Shown here one piece after another: positions 16,844 through 24,753 of a stretch of DNA of 64,000 nt. Under the pieces are notes generated by a model. That model saw only the letters and a list, made by a program, of their open reading frames with translations, was not told the DNA's origin and ran no database searches. The stretch lies in assembly GCA_021153185.1 (NCBI GenBank), contig JAGKTY010000001.1, positions 67,137 through 131,136 of the forward strand, in the 5' to 3' direction. The stretch is from Lachnospiraceae bacterium (GTDB taxonomy: Bacteria > Bacillota > Clostridia > Lachnospirales > Lachnospiraceae). The first letter of the stretch is position 1; every line of letters starts with the position of its first letter. The position numbers and the translations under genes were made by a program.

Positions 16844-18151
16844 ATGAGCAAAAAAAGTTTTACAGAAAGAAATCTAAAATTTGAGACACTACAGTTACAC
16901 GTTGGACAGGAAACCGCAGATCCGGTAACAGATGCGAGAGCTGTTCCGATTTATCAGACATCAAGCTTTGTCTTTCGGGATTGCCAGCATGCGGCAGACA
17001 GATTTGGCCTTAGAGATGCCGGTAACATTTACGGAAGACTGACGAATCCGACAGAAGATGTATTTGAGAAAAGAATCGCAGCACTTGAGGGTGGCGTTGC
17101 AGCACTTGCAGTCAGCTCAGGGGCAGCAGCCGTTACATATACGATTCAGAACTTAGCACTTGCGGGAGACCATATCGTTGCAGCCAAAAATATTTACGGA
17201 GGTACTTACAATTTACTCGCTCATACGCTTGTAGATTACGGGGTTGAGACAACAGTTGTCGATCCACTTGATGTAAGCGCCTTCGAAGCTGCAATCAAGG
17301 ACAACACGAAAGCACTTTATATAGAGGCACTTGGAAATCCGAATTCTGAGGTGACAGATATCGAAGCACTTGCAAAGATAGCACATGCGCACAATATCCC
17401 GCTTGTTATCGATTCTACATTTGCAACACCATATTTGTTAAGACCAATCGAGTATGGTGCAGACATTGTCATCCATTCGGCAACCAAATTTATTGGCGGT
17501 CATGGTACCACAATCGGTGGTGTCATCATTGATGGCGGTAAATTTGACTGGAAGGCAAGTGGAAAGTTCCCACAGCTTACAGAGCCATGCGCAAGCTATC
17601 ATGGTATCAGCTTTGCGGATGCAGCAGGTCCGGCAGCGTTTGTAACACGTATCAGAGCCATTTTACTTCGCGATACAGGTGCAACGATTTCGCCATTCCA
17701 TTCATGGATTTTCCTGCAGGGACTTGAGACATTATCACTGCGCGTAGAGCGTCATGTGGAAAATGCGCTGAAGGTTGTAGAATATTTGAACAATCATCCG
17801 CTTGTAGAAAAAGTAAACCATCCTTCGGTTTCAACGGATCCGAAGCAGCAGGAGCTTTATAAGAAGTATTTCCCGAATGGCGGCGGAAGTATTTTCACAT
17901 TTAATATCAAAGGAGATGGCAAAAAGACACAGGAGTTTATTGACAATCTTGCACTGTTTTCACTGCTTGCCAACGTGGCAGATGTGAAGTCGCTTGTGGT
18001 GCATCCTTATACGACGACACACTCACAGCTCAGTGAGCAGGAACTTGCAGAGCAGGGAATTGCAGAAAATACAGTCAGATTATCAATCGGAACAGAAAAC
18101 ATTGACGATATTATCGAGGACTTAGAGGAAGCATTTAAAGCGATTTCCTAA
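16844..18151 (+). CDS. metY: O-acetylhomoserine sulfhydrylase
   Basis: This 435-residue PLP enzyme of the Cys/Met metabolism family converts O-acetylhomoserine plus sulfide to homocysteine. Signs are the start KFETLQLHVGQ, YGRLTNPTEDVFEKRIAALE, the PLP lysine in HSATKFIGGHGT, and the long insertion AAGPAAFVTRIRAILLRDTG that separates MetY from cystathionine gamma-synthase. The tail VRLSIGTENIDDIIEDL is typical. ATG 16844 is selected by GGAGGG; an in-frame GTG at 16829 overlaps that site. cysK follows after 51 bases, so the two sulfide-assimilating enzymes are probably co-transcribed from the strong promoter at 16752. Confidence 0.93.
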   Translation: MSKKSFTERNLKFETLQLHVGQETADPVTDARAVPIYQTSSFVFRDCQHAADRFGLRDAGNIYGRLTNPTEDVFEKRIAALEGGVAALAVSSGAAAVTYTIQNLALAGDHIVAAKNIYGGTYNLLAHTLVDYGVETTVVDPLDVSAFEAAIKDNTKALYIEALGNPNSEVTDIEALAKIAHAHNIPLVIDSTFATPYLLRPIEYGADIVIHSATKFIGGHGTTIGGVIIDGGKFDWKASGKFPQLTEPCASYHGISFADAAGPAAFVTRIRAILLRDTGATISPFHSWIFLQGLETLSLRVERHVENALKVVEYLNNHPLVEKVNHPSVSTDPKQQELYKKYFPNGGGSIFTFNIKGDGKKTQEFIDNLALFSLLANVADVKSLVVHPYTTTHSQLSEQELAEQGIAENTVRLSIGTENIDDIIEDLEEAFKAIS

Positions 18152-18202
18152 GGAAGCTTTATCAAATCGTTATATCAGGTATCAGAAAGGAAGGATAGAA
18201 AC

Positions 18203-19135
18203 ATGGGAAAGATTTATGAGAGCGCAACAGAATTAATTGGAAAAACACCACTTGTACATTTTAGCAGTATTGAAAAGGCAAATGATGCACAGGCAACAAT
18301 TTATGCCAAATTAGAGTATTTTAATCCGGCCGGTTCTGTCAAAGACCGTATTGCAAAAAGCATTATTGATGATGCAGAGGCGTCAGGGAAACTGAAACCG
18401 GGCGGCACGATTATCGAGCCGACAAGCGGAAATACCGGAATTGGTCTTGCAGCCATTGCGGCAGCAAGAGGATACAGACTCATTATTGTGCTTCCGGAGA
18501 CAATGAGTGTGGAACGAAGAAATATCATCAAAGCGTATGGCGCAGAGCTTGTGCTGACAGAGGGCTCAAAAGGTATGAAGGGTGCCATTGCAAAAGCAGA
18601 GGAGCTTCAGAAGGAGATTTCCGGCAGTATCATAGCAGGACAGTTCGTGAATCCGGCCAATCCAAAGGCACACAGAGAGACAACCGGACCGGAAATCTGG
18701 GAGGATACGGAAGGCAAGGTTGATATTTTTGTAGCCGGTGTCGGCACCGGCGGTACTGTGACAGGTGTCGGTGAGTATTTGAAGAGCAAAAATCCGAATG
18801 TTAAGATTGTGGCAGTTGAGCCGGAGACGAGTCCGGTGCTTTCAAAAGGTGAAGCAGGTGCACACAAGATTCAGGGTATCGGTGCCGGATTTGTGCCGGA
18901 GGTTTTGAATACAACTATTTATGATGAGGTGCTTCCGATCAGCAATGAAGATGCATTTGCGTTTGGAAAACAGATTGCCAAAGAAGAGGGGGTGCTTGTC
19001 GGCATTTCATCAGGTGCGGCACTTGCGGCAGCAGTGAAGCTTGCAAAGCGTGAAGAAAACAAAGGCAAGAATATTGTTGTTCTTCTGCCTGACAGTGGTG
19101 ACCGTTACTATTCAACAGATTTATTTGCAAATTAA
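18203..19135 (+). CDS. cysK: Cysteine synthase (O-acetylserine sulfhydrylase)
   Basis: This 310-residue PLP enzyme makes cysteine from O-acetylserine and sulfide. The PLP lysine lies in YFNPAGSVKDRIAKSII, the substrate loop is EPTSGNTGIGLA, the phosphate-binding loop GVGTGGTVTGVG, and the C-terminal part has VGISSGAALAAAV and LLPDSGDRY. The length equals the CysK norm. AAGGAAGG precedes ATG 18203. It follows metY in the same direction and ends before a terminator hairpin at 19170, so it closes a metY-cysK sulfur operon. Confidence 0.95.
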   Translation: MGKIYESATELIGKTPLVHFSSIEKANDAQATIYAKLEYFNPAGSVKDRIAKSIIDDAEASGKLKPGGTIIEPTSGNTGIGLAAIAAARGYRLIIVLPETMSVERRNIIKAYGAELVLTEGSKGMKGAIAKAEELQKEISGSIIAGQFVNPANPKAHRETTGPEIWEDTEGKVDIFVAGVGTGGTVTGVGEYLKSKNPNVKIVAVEPETSPVLSKGEAGAHKIQGIGAGFVPEVLNTTIYDEVLPISNEDAFAFGKQIAKEEGVLVGISSGAALAAAVKLAKREENKGKNIVVLLPDSGDRYYSTDLFAN

Positions 19136-19167
19136 TACGCTTCCACTTTTTTAATATATTTTCATGA

Positions 19168-19218
19168 AGCCCGTTCTATGATATGCTTACAGATAGTAAG
19201 GAAATAGGACGGGTTTTT
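19168..19218 (+). terminator. Terminator hairpin abutting the truA start codon
   Basis: CCCGTTCTAT (19170-19179) pairs with ATAGGACGGG (19204-19213) with one G-T pair, followed by five T and then the truA ATG. The loop side carries TATGAT (19177-19182), a possible -10 for truA, so truA RNA could begin inside the hairpin. Confidence 0.65.
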
Positions 19219-19962
19219 ATGAATTATAAATTGATTGTCAGTTATGATGGAAGTCGCTATTACGGATGGGAGCACCAACCGGATAAGGATACGATTCAGG
19301 GAAGATTGGAAAATGTACTCGGGCGCATGTGCCAAAGGGAACCATCTGAGATGAAAATTATCGGTGCGGGGCGTACCGATGCGGGCGTGCATGCAAAGGG
19401 AATGGTCTGTAATGTCGTTATGGATGTTGACATGACGTGTGATGAGATTCTTAACTATGCCAATCATTATCTTCCGGATGATATTGCTGTTTTGCAGGTG
19501 CGCGAGGCCTCAGAGCGGTTCCATGCCAGATACAATGCAATCGGCAAGACATACTGCTATACGTGCTATGCGGGTCGGGTGAAGACGATTTTTGACCGCA
19601 AATATGTGACAAGACTTGAGGAGATGCCGGACGTAGATAAGATGCAAAAGGCTGCAGCGGATCTTGTCGGACAGCATGATTTTCACAGCTTTTGTGCCAA
19701 TCCGCGCATGAAGAAGTCAACGGTGCGCAAGGTGGATAAAATCGAAATCGTGCAGCGCAAAGGGTATATCACCTTTACTGTGCATGGTACGGGATTTTTG
19801 CAAAACATGGTCCGTATCATTGTCGGAACACTGCTTGAGGTCGGTTATGGCCGGATTGCGCCGGATGCTATGCCTTCGATTCTCGAGGCAAAGGACAGAA
19901 AGCTTGCAGGACCGACTGCGCCGGCGCAGGGGCTTTGCCTTATGGAAGTCGATTATCAGTAA
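19219..19962 (+). CDS. truA: tRNA pseudouridine synthase A
   Basis: This 247-residue enzyme makes pseudouridine at positions 38-40 of tRNA anticodon arms. The catalytic aspartate is in GAGRTDAGVHAKG. Other family signs are the start YKLIVSYDGSRYYGWEHQP, RFHARYNAIGKTYCY and the C-terminal TGFLQNMVRIIVGTLLEVG. ATG 19219 matches the usual TruA start; a longer frame to 19183 would include the terminator loop. In Firmicutes truA often sits in ribosomal clusters, but here it stands alone between cysK and spoVAD. Confidence 0.93.
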   Translation: MNYKLIVSYDGSRYYGWEHQPDKDTIQGRLENVLGRMCQREPSEMKIIGAGRTDAGVHAKGMVCNVVMDVDMTCDEILNYANHYLPDDIAVLQVREASERFHARYNAIGKTYCYTCYAGRVKTIFDRKYVTRLEEMPDVDKMQKAAADLVGQHDFHSFCANPRMKKSTVRKVDKIEIVQRKGYITFTVHGTGFLQNMVRIIVGTLLEVGYGRIAPDAMPSILEAKDRKLAGPTAPAQGLCLMEVDYQ

Positions 19963-20013
19963 AGTTAGCGTATGATAATATTTTTGATTCGGGCAATTAA
20001 TTGAACTGCATAA

Positions 20014-20043
20014 GCATAGAATGAAAACCTCCGGGATACACTA
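20014..20043 (+). promoter_or_regulatory. Forespore-type promoter candidate for spoVAD
   Basis: GCATA (20014-20018), 18 bases, TACACTA (20037-20043). This is a weaker version of the boxes before spoVAA and spoVAE. The -10 overlaps the 5' arm of the hairpin at 20024-20088. Confidence 0.45.
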
Positions 20044-20088
20044 AGGAAAATGCGTTAGACAGCATAGTCGTGTATCGGAGGTTTTTTT
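20024..20088 (+). terminator. Terminator-like hairpin containing the spoVAD ribosome site
   Basis: AAAACCTCC and GATACAC (20024-20041, with a GG bulge) pair with GTGTATC and GGAGGTTTT (20070-20085). The 3' arm contains GGAGG, the spoVAD ribosome site, and the T-run ends at the start codon. Read-through RNA from truA could both terminate and hide the site; RNA starting near 20050 would lack the 5' arm. Confidence 0.65.
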
Positions 20089-21123
20089 ATGCAAAAAAGT
20101 AATATACCATATGGAATGGGCAGTCAGTCAGTGAAACTGCCGGCACCTGTTTATATCAGACAGTCGGCATCGATTGTCGGAAGCAAGGAAAAAGAGGGAC
20201 CGCTTGGAACAATGTTTGATTTTGCAAGTGAAGATGATTTGTTTGGAAAGGAGCTTTGGGAAGAGGCTGAGAGTGAATTGCAAAGGAGAGCCATTATCAA
20301 AGCAATCGACAAGGCAGGGCTTTTGCCGAAGGATATGCGTTATATTTTTGCCGGAGATTTGCTCGGGCAATCAATGGCGAGCAGTTTTGCTGCCGTGGAC
20401 TTCGACATTCCGTTATTTGGATTGTTCGGAGCGTGTTCTACCTGTGGGGAGGCATTGAGTCTTGGGGCGCTTACCGTGTCAGGGGGATTTGCGGATTATG
20501 TCGTGTGTGCGACGAGCAGTCATTTTGCGAGTGCGGAAAAAGAGTTCAGATTCCCGCTTGAATATGGCGGACAGCGCCCGCAGACGGCAGGCAGAACCTG
20601 TACGGCAAGTGGTGCATTTGTTCTCTCTTCGTGCGCGGACGGCTCACCGCGTGCAAAGATTACAGGATTTACGACCGGTAAAATTGTGGACTACGGAATC
20701 AGGGACAGCTTCAATATGGGGTGTGCGATGGCACCCGCAGCGATGTCGGTCATTGAAACGCACCTAAAGGATTTTGGCAGAAAGCCTACCGATTATGATG
20801 CCATTGTGACGGGCGATCTCGGAAATGTCGGAAGCAGGGCTCTTTGCGATTTATTGCTCGAAAAGGATATTGATATTACCGGGGTGCATAAAGATTGCGG
20901 CAGCTTGATTTACGACTGCAAAGAGCAGGATGTCGGGGCAGGCGGAAGTGGCTGCGGCTGTAGTGCCAGTGTGTTTTCTGCCTATATTTTGACGATGCTG
21001 GAAAAGGGCAGCTTTTCGCGTGTATTGTTTGTTCCGACAGGTGCACTGCTCAGTAAGACAAGCTACAACGAGGGAAACAATGTGCCGGGAATCGCACATG
21101 CGGTTGTTGTAGAGAATGTGTAA
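20089..21123 (+). CDS. spoVAD: Stage V sporulation protein AD
   Basis: This 344-residue protein has the thiolase-like fold of SpoVAD, the soluble SpoVA subunit that binds dipicolinic acid. Diagnostic stretches are YIRQSASIVGSKEKEGPLG, FGLFGACSTCGEALSLG, CATSSHFASAEKEFRFP, the TGDLGNVGS segment and GGSGCGCSASVFSAY. The length matches the Bacillus protein. It is isolated: the gene should follow spoVAC and precede spoVAE, but here it follows truA and precedes a MATE exporter. GGAGG at 20077-20081 sits within the hairpin described separately. Confidence 0.93.
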   Translation: MQKSNIPYGMGSQSVKLPAPVYIRQSASIVGSKEKEGPLGTMFDFASEDDLFGKELWEEAESELQRRAIIKAIDKAGLLPKDMRYIFAGDLLGQSMASSFAAVDFDIPLFGLFGACSTCGEALSLGALTVSGGFADYVVCATSSHFASAEKEFRFPLEYGGQRPQTAGRTCTASGAFVLSSCADGSPRAKITGFTTGKIVDYGIRDSFNMGCAMAPAAMSVIETHLKDFGRKPTDYDAIVTGDLGNVGSRALCDLLLEKDIDITGVHKDCGSLIYDCKEQDVGAGGSGCGCSASVFSAYILTMLEKGSFSRVLFVPTGALLSKTSYNEGNNVPGIAHAVVVENV

Positions 21124-21174
21124 CAATTCAGAGCCATGCAAATTTCAAAAAAAGTGTCCATCATGCTTGCATGA
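21122..21174 (+). repeat. Partial copy of an inverted-repeat intergenic element
   Basis: AACAATTCAGAGCCATGCA (21122-21140) and the palindrome TCATGCTTGCATGA (21161-21174) both recur, exactly and in inverted orientation, at 47897-47915 and 47863-47876. The palindrome is flanked by TCCA and ATGG that extend the stem. Confidence 0.65.
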
Positions 21175-21210
21175 ATGGTGATGAGGCTGCATTCAATTTT
21201 AAAATAGGGC

Positions 21211-21239
21211 TTGATTTTAGGAGTGGGCTGGATTATACT
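21211..21239 (+). promoter_or_regulatory. SigA-type promoter for the MATE exporter
   Basis: TTGATT (21211-21216), 17 bases, TATACT (21234-21239), 32 bases before the start codon. Confidence 0.65.
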
Positions 21240-21271
21240 GTGAAAACATCTATACGAAAGGAGAGGACAAG

Positions 21272-22663
21272 ATGAAGCAGTTTAGACAGCGCTATTTGGG
21301 CGATCGGGCTTTTTATGGAAAGGTCCTGACCATTGCCATTCCTATTATCATCCAAAACTTCATAACCAATTTCGTCGGTATGCTTGACAATATTATGGTT
21401 GGCCGTATGGGTACTGACCAGATGAATGGAGTTGCTATTGTCAATCAGCTGATGTTTGTCTTTTTCTTATGTGTGTGGGGTGCTGTGTCCGGCGCAGGTA
21501 TTTTTTCGGCGCAGTACTATGGAAAAGGAGACCACGAAGGGGTGCGGGACACATTTCGTGGAAAAATCGTGCTTGTGAGCATTGTTCTGCTCATTGGCTG
21601 TGGTATCTTCCTTGTGTTTGGAGATACGCTTGTCTCGCAGTTTCTGCACAAGACAGATGGCGTTGGAAATGCGGAGGCGACACTTGCATATGCACACTCG
21701 TATCTGCGGATTATGCTCATTGGTCTTGTTCCGTTTGTAATTGGAAATGCATATTCCAATACGCTCCGTGATATCGGGCAGACCATGCTTCCGATGAAGG
21801 CGGGAATTATTGCAGTATTTGTTAACCTGATTCTCAACTATGTCCTTATTTTTGGACATTTTGGAATGCCCGGGCTTGGCTCAGACGGTGCGGCGATTGC
21901 GACTGTTGTATCCAGATTTGTCGAGACCGGAATTATGATTGTCTGGACGCATACGCACAAAGAACAGGCGAAATTTATTGTGGGTGCCTACCGGACACTT
22001 CGCATTCCGCTTTCGCTTGTGAAGCAGATTATCATCAAAGGAACACCGCTTGCAGTGAATGAAGCACTCTGGTCGATCGGTATGACGGTATTAAACCAAA
22101 ATTACTCACTAAGGGGACTGGCTGTCGTCGGTGCATTTAATATTTCAACAACCATTACCAATTTATTTGGTGTCGTATATATCGCGATGGGAGATGCGGT
22201 TGCCATTATTGTCGGGCAGCTTCTCGGCGCCAAAAAAATGGACGAAGCAAAGGATACGGACCGGAAGATTATTTTCTTTTCGTTCAGCCTGTGTGTTGTG
22301 ATTGCAGCGATTCTGGCATGTACGAGCAGTCTGTTCCCGGCGATTTACAATACAGAACAGCAGGTGAAGGATCTGGCTGCGATGTTGATTCGGATTTCCG
22401 CTTTGTTTATGCCGATGTGGGCACTGATGCACTGTTGTTATTTCACACTTCGGACGGGTGGCGTGACGTTTGTTACGTTCCTGTTTGACAGCTTCTTTAT
22501 GTGGGTTGTGGAAATTCCGGTCGTATTTTTGCTTGCACACTTTACAGCAATTCCGGCACAGATGCTCTATCTCAGCGTACAGATGACGGAACTCATTAAG
22601 GTCGTGATTGGAATTGCACTTGTGAAAAAGGGGATTTGGGTGAAGAATATCGTAGGAAATTAA
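21272..22663 (+). CDS. MATE family efflux transporter
   Basis: This 463-residue membrane protein has about twelve helices in two homologous halves. The first helix region VLTIAIPIIIQNFITNFVGMLDNIMVGRMG and the second-half counterpart LVKQIIIKGTPLAVNEALWSIG are typical of MATE (MatE domain) exporters, which use Na+ or H+ gradients to expel cationic drugs or metabolites. AAGGAGAGG precedes ATG 21272. It is a single-gene unit with its own promoter and a terminator at 22679. Substrate cannot be assigned. It lies between spoVAD and the next spoVA locus with no obvious sporulation link. Confidence 0.92.
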   Translation: MKQFRQRYLGDRAFYGKVLTIAIPIIIQNFITNFVGMLDNIMVGRMGTDQMNGVAIVNQLMFVFFLCVWGAVSGAGIFSAQYYGKGDHEGVRDTFRGKIVLVSIVLLIGCGIFLVFGDTLVSQFLHKTDGVGNAEATLAYAHSYLRIMLIGLVPFVIGNAYSNTLRDIGQTMLPMKAGIIAVFVNLILNYVLIFGHFGMPGLGSDGAAIATVVSRFVETGIMIVWTHTHKEQAKFIVGAYRTLRIPLSLVKQIIIKGTPLAVNEALWSIGMTVLNQNYSLRGLAVVGAFNISTTITNLFGVVYIAMGDAVAIIVGQLLGAKKMDEAKDTDRKIIFFSFSLCVVIAAILACTSSLFPAIYNTEQQVKDLAAMLIRISALFMPMWALMHCCYFTLRTGGVTFVTFLFDSFFMWVVEIPVVFLLAHFTAIPAQMLYLSVQMTELIKVVIGIALVKKGIWVKNIVGN

Positions 22664-22678
22664 ATAATAGGGATGAGG

Positions 22679-22706
22679 AAGGGCACTGCGGGAGCGGTGT
22701 CCTTTT
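22679..22706 (+). terminator. Terminator after the MATE exporter
   Basis: AAGGGCACTGC (22679-22689) pairs with GCGGTGTCCTT (22694-22704), with G-T pairs, around a four-base loop and a short T-run. Confidence 0.75.
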
Positions 22707-22730
22707 GTTAAGTGCTGACGGCTCGCCAGG

Positions 22731-22815
22731 GTTTGCTATCTGATGGCATGCATGTCGCGCAGTAGATATGCAGTGTGAAATTGCGCGCCAAAGCATGGCG
22801 CATCATCTTGCAAAC
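22731..22815. other. Long nested inverted repeat (structured element) in a gene-free stretch
   Basis: In the 330-base gap before degV, four paired segments nest: GTTTGC/GCAAAC (22731-22736 with 22810-22815), TGATG/CATCA (22741-22745 with 22801-22805), ATGC/GCAT (22748-22751 with 22793-22796) and CGCGCA/TGCGCG (22756-22761 with 22782-22787). I do not recognise a known riboswitch or RNA family. It could be a small RNA, an RNA leader or the remnant of a palindromic mobile repeat. Confidence 0.5.
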
Positions 22816-22876
22816 ACGCTCTCGGACAGGTGAGTAGGTGGATGTATGAAGAATGGATTGGCGGAGCACAATATAA

Positions 22877-22906
22877 CAAGTAGTATTAAAAACTACTTGA
22901 TATAAT
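22877..22906 (+). promoter_or_regulatory. Inverted-repeat operator candidate beside a -10 box upstream of degV
   Basis: CAAGTAGT (22877-22884) and ACTACTTG (22892-22899) form a perfect eight-base inverted repeat, and TATAAT follows at 22901-22906. A repressor here would cover the core promoter. There is no clear -35 box. Confidence 0.4.
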
Positions 22907-22993
22907 ATGGATGTGGTGCTATCATATAAATATGTGTAAATGCATGTGGTTTTGTGGCGTGCATTATGTTGAAAGTGTGAAAGAGGAGTAGTT

Positions 22994-23878
22994 ATGCAAT
23001 ATCAGATTATTAGCGATGGTTCCTGTGATTTGCCACAGGAGATGACGAAAGAAAAGAATATACATGTTGTGCCGTTTTATGTATCGTTTGATGACACCAA
23101 TTATGTTCGTGAGATGGCAGATATCAGTGTGCGTGATTTCTACAATCAGATGGTTGAAAAAGAGGGTGTTTATCCAAAGAGTTCAATGCCATCCATTCAG
23201 GATTATTATGATGCTTTTGAACAGTATGCCAAAGAGGATATCCCGGTAATTTGTATTTGTATTACAGAAAAGTTCAGTGGCTCGCTGCAGTCGGCAACGA
23301 ATGCGAAGGAGATGATTATGGACGAGTATCCGGACGCCAAAATCACGGTCATCAATTCGCAGATTAACACGGTTCTTCAGGGACTTTATGTGTTGGAAGC
23401 ATGCAAGCTTCGTGACGAGGGGTATGATTATGAGGAGAGTGTTCAAAAGTTATTAGACATCCGTAGCAGCGGGCGTATTTTCTTTACGGTAGGAAATATT
23501 GAGTACTTAAAACATGGCGGCCGTATTGGAAAGCTTTCCGGAATTGCAGGCTCTGTGCTCGGGGTTAAGCCGCTCATCACATTAAAGGAGGGAGAAATAT
23601 TCCCTTCCGGTATTGTCAGAAGCCGCAAAAAATCGATGGACAAGGTGATTGATCTTCTCAAAGAGTATCTGGATGAGACCTTTACGAATCCATCAGAGTA
23701 CAGCCTTTGTATCGGGTATGGATACTCATATGAGGAGGCGCAGGAGTTTCAGAAGCTTGCACTCGATAGGCTTACTGACTACGGTGTGAAGGAAATTCCG
23801 TTATTCCAGATTGGTGCAACGATCAGTGTGCATACGGGCCCATATCCATTAGGGTTTGGTATTATTAAAAAAGCATAA
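22994..23878 (+). CDS. DegV family fatty-acid-binding protein
   Basis: This 294-residue protein has the DegV hallmarks: ISDGSCDLP at the N-terminus, PKSSMPSIQDYYDAF, ITEKFSGSLQSATNA, and GGRIGKLSGIAGSVLGVKPL. DegV/FakB proteins hold a fatty acid in a buried pocket; in Gram-positives they present it to the kinase FakA for phosphorylation. No fakA gene is adjacent. Firmicutes genomes carry several degV copies with different lipid preferences, so this copy's ligand is unknown. GAGGAG precedes ATG 22994. A nuclease-transposase relic lies directly after its stop. Confidence 0.9.
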   Translation: MQYQIISDGSCDLPQEMTKEKNIHVVPFYVSFDDTNYVREMADISVRDFYNQMVEKEGVYPKSSMPSIQDYYDAFEQYAKEDIPVICICITEKFSGSLQSATNAKEMIMDEYPDAKITVINSQINTVLQGLYVLEACKLRDEGYDYEESVQKLLDIRSSGRIFFTVGNIEYLKHGGRIGKLSGIAGSVLGVKPLITLKEGEIFPSGIVRSRKKSMDKVIDLLKEYLDETFTNPSEYSLCIGYGYSYEEAQEFQKLALDRLTDYGVKEIPLFQIGATISVHTGPYPLGFGIIKKA

Positions 23879-24016
23879 TATATCTTTGGCGCGGAATTCT
23901 ATGCCAAGTATCAGCTTATGAATGTCAAAAATCACCGGTTATATACAGGAAAATTTGAGCTGAATGAGGTAGATTTGAATCACATAGAACCGGCAACCGA
24001 AAAACAAAGCCACTAG
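23879..24016 (+). pseudogene. C-terminal relic of a PD-(D/E)XK (Rpn-type) nuclease/transposase
   Basis: Right after degV an open stretch without a start codon reads FGAEFYAKYQLMNVKNHRLY, then TGKFELNEVDLNHIEPAT and a stop at 24014. The pattern of Y...N...N-H-x-x-Y-T-x-K-F-x-L-N-x-V-x-L-N resembles the C-terminal part of the PD-(D/E)XK nuclease family transposases (Rpn group) common in gut Firmicutes. The catalytic part is absent, so this is a fragment left by insertion and decay. Recognition is by eye and moderate. Confidence 0.45.
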
Positions 24017-24032
24017 TGCTGCGTCAACATGC

Positions 24033-24061
24033 TTGATTTTGAAAGTCGCAACTTGTATACT
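24033..24061 (+). promoter_or_regulatory. SigA-type promoter for the 80-residue gene
   Basis: TTGATT (24033-24038), 17 bases, TATACT (24056-24061). The same hexamers and spacing occur before the MATE gene. It shows that the coding region starts after 24061. Confidence 0.6.
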
Positions 24062-24082
24062 AGGGAAGAAGGAAGTGAGTTT

Positions 24083-24325
24083 ATGCGGGAAATGCAATTC
24101 AAAATGGAACGGCCGGGACTATGTGAGGTCGGACAGGCTGTTCACGTCACAGAAGGTGTTCTTCCAAGCAGTTACTACTACACGATAGACCCTTCGCTTG
24201 CGATGAGCGGAAATATTCCGTTCCGGGAAAGACTTAAGACAAGAGAAGGTACAGTCGTTGATGTCGTATCAAACGACCGCGGCTATTATGTGACTGTCAG
24301 CTTTATGGAAGATGACGTGAAGTGA
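24083..24325 (+). CDS. Small conserved-looking protein of unknown function
   Basis: An 80-residue protein, MREMQFKMERPGLCEVGQAV onward, ends with a beta-rich C-terminal segment EGTVVDVVSNDRGYYVTVSF. I do not recognise the family. The short beta-strand pattern near GTVVDVV...YYVTVSF suggests a small barrel-like fold, but that is speculation. ATG 24083 has GGAAG upstream, and a promoter at 24033-24061 rules out the longer frame from 24029. It has no signal peptide and no membrane helix. ridA begins 43 bases later, with an AAAGGAG, so they may share a transcript. Confidence 0.6.
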   Translation: MREMQFKMERPGLCEVGQAVHVTEGVLPSSYYYTIDPSLAMSGNIPFRERLKTREGTVVDVVSNDRGYYVTVSFMEDDVK

Positions 24326-24368
24326 CGATATGCGTTTGTTGTATCAGTAAGGATTATAAAGGAGAAGA

Positions 24369-24749
24369 ATGATGAAAAAAATTAGCACAGACAAAGCACC
24401 GGCAGCAATCGGCCCGTATTCACAGGGTGTTGTTGCGGGAGATTTCTTATTTGCATCAGGACAGATTGCAATCGTACCGCAAACGGGTGAGATTGTAGAC
24501 GGCGGAATCGTGGAGCAGAGCGAACAGGTGATGAAAAATGTAGGCGCAATTTTAGAGGCGGCCGGCGTTTCGTATGACGCAGTTGTCAAGACAACATGTT
24601 TTCTTGCAGACATGGGAGATTTTGGAACCTTTAACGAGATTTACGGCAAATACTTCACGCAGAAACCTGCAAGAGGCTGTGTTGCAGTCAAGACGCTTCC
24701 AAAGAATGTGCTTTGTGAGGTAGAGGTCATCGCCTATCTTGGCAAATAA
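24369..24749 (+). CDS. ridA: RidA family enamine/imine deaminase
   Basis: This 126-residue protein has the RidA (YjgF/YER057c/UK114) signature: IGPYSQGVVAGDFLFASGQI, and the C-terminal ARGCVAVKTLPKNVLCEVEVIAYL, with the arginine that binds the substrate carboxylate. RidA hydrolyses reactive 2-aminoacrylate released by PLP enzymes such as cysteine and threonine lyases. Two adjacent ATG codons (24369 and 24372) follow AAAGGAG; the second has better spacing. Genes for PLP sulfur enzymes lie 6 kb upstream, a plausible metabolic link but not an operon. Confidence 0.92.
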   Translation: MMKKISTDKAPAAIGPYSQGVVAGDFLFASGQIAIVPQTGEIVDGGIVEQSEQVMKNVGAILEAAGVSYDAVVKTTCFLADMGDFGTFNEIYGKYFTQKPARGCVAVKTLPKNVLCEVEVIAYLGK

Positions 24750-24753
24750 AACT

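Noticed and set aside
22664..22993. tRNA or known riboswitch in the gap before degV
   Set aside because: No CCA end, no T-loop GTTCRA signature and no riboswitch core that I recognise.
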